From Carnobacterium pleistocenium FTR1 (lineage in GTDB: Bacteria > Bacillota > Bacilli > Lactobacillales > Carnobacteriaceae), in the NCBI RefSeq assembly GCF_000744285.1, contig NZ_JQLQ01000002.1, forward strand, positions 1,426,001 to 1,490,000: DNA of 64,000 nucleotides. The letters run 5' to 3'. The position numbers were made by a program, and so were the translations under genes. Positions 26,315 to 33,137 of the stretch are shown here, piece after piece. Position 1 is the stretch's first letter, and every line of letters starts with the position of its first letter. The notes under the pieces are model-generated. The model was not told the origin of the DNA. It saw only the letters and a list, made by a program, of their open reading frames with translations, and did not search any database.

Positions 26315-26626
26315 ATGAACACCACTATGATTACCGGAAAAGTTGATTCAGATGTTAAAGTGCTCAATACAAAAAACGGCACACCACTATGCAGATTCAC
26401 TCTACTATCAGATGGCCGTAAATATAATTGTCTGGTTGCTGGTAAAAAAGCTTTTGGCTTTGTTTATGAGGTGCAACTAGGTTCAGAAATTAAGATTGAA
26501 GCAGTCATTAATAATCGTAATCAATTAGTCGTACAAAAATTTAACGTATCAAATCCTCCAAATTATCTTAGCCAGGCATTTGATTACAAAGGCCATCGGA
26601 TGCCTCATAAGAAAGTATTATTTTAA
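26315..26626 (+). CDS. Small OB-fold, single-stranded DNA-binding-like protein
   Basis: 103 residues from the ATG at 26315, selected for the GGAGGG site 6 nt upstream; the frame is open 18 nt further. The pattern TTMITGKVDSDVK, then TPLCRFTLLSDGRKYNCLVAGKKA, and a later LVVQKFNVS resembles an SSB/OB-fold with a shortened core and no acidic C-terminal tail for partner binding. It is the third gene of the SOS operon, 19 nt after the YolD-like gene. A role in assisting the translesion polymerase on ssDNA is inference. Confidence 0.7.
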   Translation: MNTTMITGKVDSDVKVLNTKNGTPLCRFTLLSDGRKYNCLVAGKKAFGFVYEVQLGSEIKIEAVINNRNQLVVQKFNVSNPPNYLSQAFDYKGHRMPHKKVLF

Positions 26627-26653
26627 TGATTATCTTAATAATCCACACTGAAA

Positions 26654-26701
26654 AGCACCCCTAAAAAGATTAGATTTCACTCTAACCTTTTTAGGGGTGC
26701 T
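26654..26701. terminator. Strong hairpin between the SOS operon and the small minus-strand gene
   Basis: AGCACCCCTAAAAAG pairs with CTTTTTAGGGGTGCT, and an inner TTAGA/TCTAA helix extends it. The plus side lacks a T run, while the minus side has TTTT, so it mainly ends the 47-aa gene but can serve both. Confidence 0.8.
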
Positions 26702-26725
26702 ACCTGTTTGGATGTATATTTTTAA

Positions 26726-26869
26726 TTATAAGCCCGTTTGCTTATTAAAAATCTTTGGACCTTTTCGCATATTTTTAAAATCATTTTTTGGCGCGTTGGC
26801 TTGTTTAGACTTTCCGCCACCTTCTTGTTTCTTTTTAATTAACTCTAACATTTTTTCTTTTGAGTTCAC
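26726..26869 (-). CDS. Small basic protein of unknown function (47 aa)
   Basis: GTG start with AAGGTGGTG upstream; the stop TAA lies 24 nt before the terminator. The product begins NSKEKMLELIKKKQEGGGKSK, described here as a Lys-rich amphipathic start, then a Gly-rich link and NAPKNDFKNMRKGPKIFNKQTGL at the end (quoted only to show the Asn-Lys richness). No membrane segment or signal. I recall similar tiny proteins in enterococci and carnobacteria without a known role. The ribosome site, codon use and terminator make it a believable gene. Confidence 0.6.
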   Translation of the reverse strand: MNSKEKMLELIKKKQEGGGKSKQANAPKNDFKNMRKGPKIFNKQTGL

Positions 26870-27129
26870 TTTTCACACCACCTTGTTCCTATTAATACAC
26901 ACTCTACGTGCGTTGAGAGGTTGTAAATAATTGCTTGATTAAAGGAAACTTCTTTTTCCGTTTTTTCAATCCATCTTCACAATAATTGAATTTACATTCT
27001 CGAATAATAATACAGGATAAACCTTGAAGTAACAAACAAAATATTTTTATCAATTGATTACTCTACAATATTTTTAATACAATTTTTGAAGTGCTATACT
27101 CTAATGTGGTACTAGCAATGAAAATAGAT
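26870..27129. other. Intergenic, no recognisable gene
   Basis: AT-rich stretch. A possible -10 TATACT occurs near 27093-27102 ahead of the decayed gene at 27130, but no convincing -35 or ribosome site is present. Confidence 0.4.
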
Positions 27130-27475
27130 AAGCTTCTTCACGATCTTCCGTTACACAAAGCGATACATCGAATTCTGATAAACAAAGTGAATCACCAAGC
27201 TCAAATAGCTTGGAAGAACACGCAGAAAGTACTCCAAGTACATCTGAAAGTATCGTCAATGCTGAAAAAGAAGCTTTTATTCTAATAAAGAACAACCTGG
27301 AAATTGGAATTGAAGCCGATAGTGCAAACATCGTCTATGAAGTTTTAGAATCAGGTGGAGACCCTTCTAATTTGAAATTAATAAGCTAATCCTTACAATA
27401 GTAAGAAGGTTTTGGAACTGCTGGTACATATAAAATTTATAAAGATGGCACTTATGAAGAACAACCAAACTAAAT
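27130..27475 (+). pseudogene. Decayed secreted/lipoprotein-like gene
   Basis: One frame reads a Ser/Thr-rich linker (SSRSSVTQSD, then SPSSNSLEEH), followed by a folded-looking stretch VNAEKEAFILIKNNLEIG and VYEVLESGGDPSNLK, which ends at a stop near 27388. The same frame resumes after three stop codons with GTAGTYKIYKDGTYEEQPN and a final TAA at about 27472. Neither a start codon nor a signal sequence is left at the 5' end. It looks like the C-terminal half of a Ser-rich surface lipoprotein that has lost its start and been interrupted. The family is not recognised. Confidence 0.5.
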
Positions 27476-27507
27476 CAATCACTAGGTAAATTAACCAATA
27501 GATTCAT

Positions 27508-27537
27508 CGACTGCCTTGCATTTCATGTGCGAGGCAG
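27508..27537 (+). terminator. Hairpin after the decayed lipoprotein-like gene
   Basis: ACTGCCT at the left pairs with AGGCAGT at the right across a short AT-rich loop, followed by TTTACTATTT. Imperfect inner stem. Confidence 0.5.
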
Positions 27538-27602
27538 TTTACTATTTCATTGTAAATATTCTTTAAACTAACAATTTCATTATCAATTACTACACTAATG
27601 AA

Positions 27603-27662
27603 TTAATTTAATATAAAAAACGATTCCAAAAGGAGTATTAAAACTCTATAGTTATACATCAT
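27603..27662 (-). pseudogene. Remnant of a small hydrophobic (holin-like toxin type) peptide gene
   Basis: A very strong ribosome site AAAGGAGGGAG precedes ATGATG; the frame gives a 19-residue hydrophobic peptide (MMYNYRVLILLLESFFILN) and then stops. A one-base shift after LLL would give FG followed by further hydrophobic residues, which is what short type I holin-like toxins of Lactobacillales look like from memory. So this may be a frameshifted relic or a very short membrane peptide. No antisense RNA promoter was confirmed. Confidence 0.35.
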
Positions 27663-27794
27663 ATTTCTCCCTCCTTTCTGGTGCCTATATCAGAAAGCAC
27701 TCTCAACTCGATGTAGTTAGCCTACTAGAAAATACACACATAAAAGAACGGTTTGTACGATACGCTTTTGACACTAGATAGGAACTATTTCACG

Positions 27795-27977
27795 TCACCT
27801 CTCTGCATTTATGTTGATCTCAATCCCCATTGAATCGTTTGTTACAACACTAATCTTCGAAAAATCATAGTTATTAGATATTTTATGTACTAAAGTAGGT
27901 ATTTTTCTATTTTCAGATACACAATGTGCTTTTATAGTGCTAAAATCAATTATATAAAAGACGTTATATATATGCAC
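27795..27977 (-). CDS. Unidentified short ORF, possibly a remnant
   Basis: A 60-codon frame with a GTG start and no good ribosome site. The frame stays open about 40 nt upstream with a hydrophobic stretch (FISAVCVFANS) but no start codon, so the ORF may be the tail of a truncated secreted protein. No family is recognised, and there is no terminator or operon context. Confidence 0.2.
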   Translation of the reverse strand: MHIYNVFYIIDFSTIKAHCVSENRKIPTLVHKISNNYDFSKISVVTNDSMGIEININAER

Positions 27978-28111
27978 ACTATTAGCAAATACACATACGG
28001 CTGATATAAATTAACTAACACAGAAAAGATATAGAACACGAGCCAGAATAATTTTCTGAGAAAAAATGTCATACATAAACACAGTGAAAGTAACATTATG
28101 GAGGTTCTTTA

Positions 28112-28483
28112 ATGGAAAGGTTTATAGATGTTTTATCATTAATCGCTATTCCAATTTTGCTGATATGGGCTTTGATTTCGTTTATTAAGTACAAAAACAA
28201 TAAACCAGAATGGATCAATCCACTAGGTAATGCTTTAATGTTCGCTTGGATATTATTTGCCGATTTTGATTCAAATTGGATTTTCTACTCAGGTTTGTTG
28301 TCATTGTTTTTTTCACTTTTTCTTTACCATATTGTTAAAAAATACAAAATGGGACTCAATATGTTTAATCCGGCTGATACTTCTAAGAAAACAGCTAAAT
28401 TATACCAAATCACTCTCTATTCATTTCCAATAATGATTCTACTCTTGATTTCACTTTATTTTATACTTCCTCAAAAACAGTAA
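28112..28483 (+). CDS. Small integral membrane protein, unknown
   Basis: 123 residues with about four hydrophobic segments (residues near 7-24, 39-52, 58-75 and 99-117), separated by basic loops, and a GGAGG site 7 nt before the ATG. No conserved domain is recognised. It sits in the accessory patch between the SOS operon and the Zur-type cluster, upstream of a SHOCT-type protein on the same strand, but 150 nt separates them. The strong initiation signal and intact frame support a real gene. Confidence 0.65.
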   Translation: MERFIDVLSLIAIPILLIWALISFIKYKNNKPEWINPLGNALMFAWILFADFDSNWIFYSGLLSLFFSLFLYHIVKKYKMGLNMFNPADTSKKTAKLYQITLYSFPIMILLLISLYFILPQKQ

Positions 28484-28636
28484 GAACAACTAGGGTTTCC
28501 TTCTCTTATTTTGAAAACAACAGAAACGGCACTCCTATATATCCTTTAACCAAGCTGCCTGGTGATTTAAAATAATTTTTAAATTTTTTTCTTTTAAATA
28601 ACGAATGTGTCAAAAGAAAACATTGGAGGGAATCAA

Positions 28637-29305
28637 ATGACTGTGGTTAATAAATCATTATTACAGATCAAAAATGGACGACAAAAAGTTGGTATTAGTT
28701 TTGCTGGTTTAGGAGAAATGAAGCAAAATGAAGATGGTTTAGTCTTTTTCAATAAAAAGGATCCTGTTTATTTTGAATTACTTGAATACGTCTTTGATGG
28801 GCCCATCTACAATACTGTTGTTGAATCAAAACAGCATAGGATGTCTGTTACCAACGAAAAAAATAAATCAAAGAGAAAAGCTAAACTGAAAAAAATTATT
28901 GGTGGAGCAATTTTAGGCACGATGGTATTCCCAGGTCCAGGTACAATAGCAGGTGCCTATGCCGGAGGACGAAGTAAAGATAAGAAAAAAGATAAAAATA
29001 ATTCAGTTACAGAAGATAATATTCAGTATGTTAAAACAAAAAAACTAGTAGAAGTTCCTGGCACAGCTACGTTAAAATTTAGAAACGTAACAAATTCAGA
29101 AGAATTCAGCATACAAATTATTTGTAATTCTTCTAAAAATGCTCAATTAATAAACTTTAAAACTACAAAATCTAAATCTGCCTCTCTTGTGTCGAATTAT
29201 AAAAGTAATATTGAACAAATAAAAGAATACAAAGAACTTTTAAATTTGGAAATTATCAATCAAGAAGAATTCAACAAAAAGAAAGTAGAGCTATTAGACC
29301 TATAA
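28637..29305 (+). CDS. Glycine-zipper protein with C-terminal SHOCT domain
   Basis: 222 residues from the ATG at 28637, which has GGAGGG 6 nt upstream (an upstream start at 28607 has none). N-terminal beta-rich region; a Lys-rich stretch (residues about 78-92), then a glycine-zipper-like hydrophobic segment GGAILGTMVFPGPGTIAGAYAGG split by Pro; a second beta region; and at the end IEQIKEYKELLNLEII with QEEFNKKK, a SHOCT (short C-terminal) domain. Such proteins are poorly understood and common in phage or mobile contexts. Function unknown. Confidence 0.75.
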   Translation: MTVVNKSLLQIKNGRQKVGISFAGLGEMKQNEDGLVFFNKKDPVYFELLEYVFDGPIYNTVVESKQHRMSVTNEKNKSKRKAKLKKIIGGAILGTMVFPGPGTIAGAYAGGRSKDKKKDKNNSVTEDNIQYVKTKKLVEVPGTATLKFRNVTNSEEFSIQIICNSSKNAQLINFKTTKSKSASLVSNYKSNIEQIKEYKELLNLEIINQEEFNKKKVELLDL

Positions 29306-29513
29306 ATATAGATATGTACCTAATCGTTTAATACAAAATTAAATAAAACTATTAGTGACTAATAACTAAAATACTTATGACATTTTTTCAAACTATTTTT
29401 ATTGTGAATATGGCTAATTTGACTATATTTTTCAACTTAATTTTTAATAAAGGTCATAATAATTCGTAATTCTGATATTGTGTGCAATACTCCTAGAAAG
29501 GAGATGTAATAAC

Positions 29514-29757
29514 ATGAAGTTAGTTATTACATTTATTAATGGAGAAGAACTTGAACTAATTGAGTCTTCTATTTCTTAATGGTTACGTGAATACACATAA
29601 GCAAAATACAAAAAATGGACTCGAAAAAATGTTTTCAAACTCATTTGATGGTTTGCATACAGATGTTTTTTCTTTAATCGCTATAAGTACACTTCAATTA
29701 GGGTATGCTAGTTTAATTAATGAAGCAGATTGGATTACAGTAGGAAAAGATATTTAA
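29514..29757 (+). pseudogene. Small gene broken by a frameshift
   Basis: AAGGAGATG and an ATG at 29514 begin MKLVITFINGEELELIESSIS, 21 codons, then TAA at 29577. Another frame, open from 29560, continues for 65 codons to TAA at 29755-29757 with plausible protein sequence. A shift of one base near 29560-29577 would join them into about 80 residues. No family is recognised. A terminator follows at 29830. Confidence 0.5.
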
Positions 29758-29829
29758 TTCGCTACTTTTTATAAAACTTCATCGATTAAATCTATTGCAC
29801 GAAAATTACTATAACTCTAATTATTAAAT

Positions 29830-29868
29830 AAAAAGCACCCAAAAATTTAACTTTTCGGGTGCTTTTTT
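29830..29868. terminator. Bidirectional terminator
   Basis: AAAAAGCACCC (29830-29840) pairs with GGGTGCTTTTT (29857-29867), and the inner A/T strands extend the stem. Eight T follow on the plus side and an A run precedes, so it can end the broken gene on the left and the 40-aa gene on the right. Confidence 0.85.
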
Positions 29869-29936
29869 TTGTGTTCTTAGTTAGAATCAACTAATTTTTA
29901 TCTAGCTTGATCGTACATTCGATGCAGAATAAAAAT

Positions 29937-30059
29937 TTATTTAATTCCTTTTTTTCTTCTTTTATCATCTAAAATAATTTTCAATGCACGTTTCTTTGTT
30001 TTTATATTTGGACTTTTCATTCTTCGTCTAGCACTCGCTAAATCTTCTTTTTCAGACAT
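29937..30059 (-). CDS. Small basic peptide (40 aa), putative metal homeostasis protein type
   Basis: ATG at 30059 with AGGAG upstream; 40 codons to TAA at 29937. The product is strongly basic: SEKEDLASARRRMKSPNIK followed by TKKRALKIILDDKRRKKG. From memory it resembles tiny Lactobacillales proteins annotated as putative metal homeostasis protein. Its position downstream of rpsN in a cluster with a Zur-like operator fits that label, but no function is proven. It lies 108 nt from rpsN and ends 69 nt before a terminator. Confidence 0.6.
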   Translation of the reverse strand: MSEKEDLASARRRMKSPNIKTKKRALKIILDDKRRKKGIK

Positions 30060-30167
30060 CCTATTTTCTCCTAATCTTTAATTTCATTAAATATGGCTAA
30101 CTAGTAACTGTTTATATCTTCTAGTTGATGCCGTTTTTTATTTAATAGTTTACTAAAACCTAAAGTA

Positions 30168-30437
30168 TTACCAGCTGGCTTTTTTTACACCGGGTATAAG
30201 TCCAGCATGAGCCAAATTTCTGAACGTAATTCTTGATATGCCGAATTTGCGCATGTAACCTCTTGGCCGACCATCTGTAAGATCACGATGATGTAAGCGA
30301 GTTGGTGAAGCATCGCGAGGCAACTTCTGTAAAGCTGCATAATTTCCATCTGCTTTTAACTCTTTTCGAATAGCAGTATATTTTTCAACTGTTGCTTGTT
30401 GGCGTTTATGTTTTTCAATTTTACTTTTTTTAGCCAT
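30168..30437 (-). CDS. rpsN: 30S ribosomal protein S14, zinc-independent form
   Basis: 89 residues, the long S14 type without the CxxC-x12-CxxC zinc ribbon of the 61-residue housekeeping form. Characteristic segments are [49 protein letters not shown] and the end [11 protein letters not shown] (named as landmarks only). In Bacilli such C-minus copies are non-essential paralogues made under zinc limitation. No own Zur-like site is visible in the 92 nt upstream, so it may depend on transcription from rpmG through the flavoprotein gene. Confidence 0.93.
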   Translation of the reverse strand: MAKKSKIEKHKRQQATVEKYTAIRKELKADGNYAALQKLPRDASPTRLHHRDLTDGRPRGYMRKFGISRITFRNLAHAGLIPGVKKASW

Positions 30438-30529
30438 TATTCATTTCCTCATTTCCTATTTATCTAACATTCAGTACCTAAAAATTGATAAACCAATAGA
30501 GCCATTTTATAATCAATGATCTTTATTTC

Positions 30530-31435
30530 TTATACATTCGTAATAAAGTTCCCAAAAGCAATCTCTTTTACGATTCCGGATGCTACTTTACTTCCGGAAC
30601 TTGCTGAGTGAACGAGTTGTTCTCCAAATGTTGCATTACTATCTCCAGCTGCATAAACATTTTTGAACGATGTACTTCCAAATTCATCCGTTTGAATTCT
30701 GCCTGCATCGTTTAATGTTATCGAAAGATTTTTAGTAAAAGCCAGATTCAATTCAAACCGAGGTATTAAAAATCCTCCATAAACTTCTATAGATTGACTG
30801 TTGTGTAAATTGATTTTACCTTTACTTTCCTTTTTTTCAATGGATTCAATTTTATCCTCAAACAATTCAATCTTATTTTTGGAAAGAATTGATTTAATAG
30901 AATCAGCAACTTTCATACCATTTGTTAAAACAGTTAATTGTTTGCTCCAATGAAAAATCATTGTTGAAAAATGTAATAAGTGTTCTTCTTGTTCGACAAT
31001 GATAGCTAATTTCTGATCCTTCAACTCCCAACCATCACAAAAAGGACAGTTAAAAAATAAATCGCCATATACTGACTCTAACCCTTTAACAGTAGGAAGA
31101 GTTTCTTTTAAGCCTGTTGCTAAAATAATTCGTTTTGTTTCAAATTTATTTTTTAGCGTTTCAATGATAAAAAAAGAACGTTGATCAGAAATATCGGCAA
31201 CAGTGTCAGATATCAGTTGAATATTTGAGTATTTCAGGAGGTCTTTTTTTGCTTTTTCTCTAATAGTGAATGGAGATAAACTGTCATTCGTGATAAATCC
31301 ATGCGATTCATTTGTTACTTTATTACGCGGGTCGTTATTGTCAATCAAAAGAACATTAAGTTTGGCTCTTCCTAAAACAAGTGCTGCACTAAGACCTGCA
31401 GGGCCTCCTCCAATAATCACGCAATCGTATACCAT
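30530..31435 (-). CDS. Thioredoxin reductase-like NAD(P)/FAD-dependent oxidoreductase
   Basis: 301 residues of the TrxR fold: N-terminal FAD motif IIGGGPAGLSAALV, redox pair CPFC at about residue 137 (CPFCDGWE), and the C-terminal YAAGDSNATFGEQLV FAD motif. The NAD(P)H-binding region lacks a clean GxGxxA/G and reads IIVEQEEHLLHFS, so the NADPH specificity is unclear, unlike true TrxB. It may reduce another thiol partner. It lies between rpmG and rpsN on the same strand and may be part of their operon. The ATG has AAGGAG 8 nt upstream. Confidence 0.85.
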   Translation of the reverse strand: MVYDCVIIGGGPAGLSAALVLGRAKLNVLLIDNNDPRNKVTNESHGFITNDSLSPFTIREKAKKDLLKYSNIQLISDTVADISDQRSFFIIETLKNKFETKRIILATGLKETLPTVKGLESVYGDLFFNCPFCDGWELKDQKLAIIVEQEEHLLHFSTMIFHWSKQLTVLTNGMKVADSIKSILSKNKIELFEDKIESIEKKESKGKINLHNSQSIEVYGGFLIPRFELNLAFTKNLSITLNDAGRIQTDEFGSTSFKNVYAAGDSNATFGEQLVHSASSGSKVASGIVKEIAFGNFITNV

Positions 31436-31594
31436 AAATTTCTCCTTTTTATAAACAGTTTGTATGATCCGTACTTTCTACTTTATGGCCTTATTGCAAC
31501 TCTAAGTTTGCATTTACAAAAAAGATAAATTGGATTTATGTATAAGAAAAAAAGACTTGTACATAACAGCATAAAAATTCTATAACTAAGTGAA

Positions 31595-31744
31595 CTACCG
31601 AGTTTCTTTATACATAGTTTTCTTTCTTAATTTAGGAGAGTACTTCATTAACTCTAACCGTTCTGGTTGAGTTCGTTTATTTTTAGTTGTGTGATAATTC
31701 CTCTCACCTGTTTCAATACATTCAAGTATCACTTTTACTCGCAT
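31595..31744 (-). CDS. rpmG: 50S ribosomal protein L33, zinc-independent form
   Basis: 49 residues, too short for most gene finders. MRVKVILECIETGERNYHT then TKNKRTQPERLELMKYSPK and RKKTMYKETR match L33. It has a single Cys (residue 9) instead of two CxxC pairs, so it is the C-minus type that needs no zinc. ATG at 31744 has AAAGGTGG upstream. It sits directly behind a perfect Zur-like palindrome and is the first gene of a probable zinc-starvation cluster. Confidence 0.9.
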   Translation of the reverse strand: MRVKVILECIETGERNYHTTKNKRTQPERLELMKYSPKLRKKTMYKETR

Positions 31745-31760
31745 ATATGGTCCACCTTTC

Positions 31761-31791
31761 TTTTTAAAACGTAATGATTACGTTTTAAAAA
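31761..31791. promoter_or_regulatory. Zur-type operator, perfect 31-bp palindrome
   Basis: A perfect inverted repeat with 15-nt arms around a single central G (31776); the core CGTAATGATTACG equals the TCGTAAT-N-ATTACGA type Zur box known from Bacillus and other Firmicutes except for the flanking pair. It overlaps the -10 of the promoter at 31788-31793 and ends 16 nt before the rpmG start codon. Zur with zinc would block transcription. Confidence 0.9.
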
Positions 31792-31817
31792 TAGCACAGT
31801 TTAATAATCCCGTCAAC
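31788..31817 (-). promoter_or_regulatory. Promoter of the rpmG zinc-sparing cluster
   Basis: TTGACG (complement of 31812-31817), 18-bp spacer, TATTTT (complement of 31788-31793). The -10 lies at the edge of the Zur box. Confidence 0.7.
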
Positions 31818-31920
31818 TTAAATATCTAAAAGAACATTATTTTTTAATTTGAGCATCCATTTAAAGTGATACCTACCTTACAAATTTGCAACATAATTTT
31901 TATTTCAAAAAAAAATAAAG

Positions 31921-31960
31921 CTTCCGTTAAAAATAGTATAGAAATTATTTTTAACGGAAG
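31921..31960 (-). terminator. Terminator downstream of the LysR gene
   Basis: 15-bp stem CTTCCGTTAAAAATA/TATTTTTAACGGAAG with a 10-nt loop; on the minus strand it is followed by GC and a T-rich run. It lies 180 nt past the LysR stop. The stretch 31961-32143 holds nothing else that I recognise. Confidence 0.75.
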
Positions 31961-32143
31961 GTTATCAAAAGGATGCCTTTATGTATAAGAATTAATGTTT
32001 AATTTTAAATACCCGGAATTTTAAATTTAAGGATTTTTAATTCACTAGAAAAAAACTTGTGCAATATGCACTCGGTTAACTATGGAGTAAACTAAGGTAC
32101 CTCCGATTGTAAAATCAATTTTCAAATTTTATTTTTTATTTGT

Positions 32144-33022
32144 TCATTCTATTAATTTTAAAAACTTTTCTATTGTTTCCACTTCTCTTAACTGAATTCT
32201 TTTCAAATAAATCAAATAAAACGGATGGACTACATTAAAATCACTTAACGGAATCTTTTTTAAGATGCCGTTTTTCAGTTCTTCCTCAACAGCTTTTCGA
32301 TACACAAAAGTAATACCTAAATTTTTTTCCACCAGTTTTTTTATTGCACCGATACTTCCAATTGTCATAACTTTTGAAAAACTATCTAAATGGACTCCTT
32401 TATTTTTTATGGCTGCTTCAAAAATACGCCGTGATCCAGATCCCTCTTCACGCACCAAAATCGTCGTAGAAAATAAGTTATTTATGCTTTGTTCTTTTTT
32501 CCATAAAGAGCATTTCTCAGAACAGACCGCGATAAATGGTTCCTCAGCAATCTTTTGAAATTCAAATACAGATTGATTGAATTCTCCTTCCACAAGTGCA
32601 AAATCGATTTTCCCATGTTCCAATAGTTCGATTAAGTGTTGAGTGTTGTCCATTACCATCGAAATATCATGTGTTGGGTATTGATTTAAATACGACTCAA
32701 TGATGTCCGGCATCATATATTCCCCGATTGTCAAAGAAGCTCCAAATGTAAGAGTAGTGCGTTCTACAGTAGAGGCCAATTGTTTTTGTACTTTACTGAT
32801 CTCTCTTTGCAGCAAATAAAGATCCTTTTGCAGTTGCTTGCCTTTAGCTGTTAAGGATAGTTGTCTGTTTTCATAGCGAATCAGTTCGACTCCTAATTCC
32901 TGTTGCAAATATTGGATGTGTTGAGTGACAGCGGGTTGAGTAATGTGCAGTCTTTTGGCTGTTGCTGTGTAATTCATTTCTTCTGTCAGCTTAAGAAACA
33001 TTTGGTATCGGTAATCTAGCAT
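32144..33022 (-). CDS. LysR family transcriptional regulator (CysL/YeiE-like)
   Basis: 292 residues from ATG 33022, chosen for GGGGGTG 6 nt upstream; the ATG 18 nt earlier lacks a site. N-terminal helix-turn-helix (FLKLTEEMNYTATAKRL and TQPAVTQHIQYLQQELG are the recognition region), then a LysR substrate-binding domain (FGASLTIGEYMMPDII, FALVEG, REEGSGSRRIFE). The FGAS and EEGSGSRR motifs are those of the CysL/YeiE subgroup, often divergent from a YeiH-type transporter, as here. The ligand is unknown, possibly sulfur or anion related. Confidence 0.9.
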   Translation of the reverse strand: MLDYRYQMFLKLTEEMNYTATAKRLHITQPAVTQHIQYLQQELGVELIRYENRQLSLTAKGKQLQKDLYLLQREISKVQKQLASTVERTTLTFGASLTIGEYMMPDIIESYLNQYPTHDISMVMDNTQHLIELLEHGKIDFALVEGEFNQSVFEFQKIAEEPFIAVCSEKCSLWKKEQSINNLFSTTILVREEGSGSRRIFEAAIKNKGVHLDSFSKVMTIGSIGAIKKLVEKNLGITFVYRKAVEEELKNGILKKIPLSDFNVVHPFYLIYLKRIQLREVETIEKFLKLIE

Positions 33023-33038
33023 TTCAAACACCCCCTTC

Positions 33039-33053
33039 ATAAGGTTATCTTAT
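33039..33053. promoter_or_regulatory. LysR-type operator candidate (ATAAG-N5-CTTAT)
   Basis: ATAAG-GTTAT-CTTAT fits the T-N11-A inverted repeat used by LysR proteins. A second weaker dyad (TTATATGATAA) lies near 33095-33105. Both are in the 115-bp divergent gap. Confidence 0.55.
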
Positions 33054-33137
33054 AAAGATATAATAAATGATTATTTTATTTTATACAAATTACCTTATAT
33101 GATAATCCTATAAATAAAAAATTGGAGGAGGTATAAT

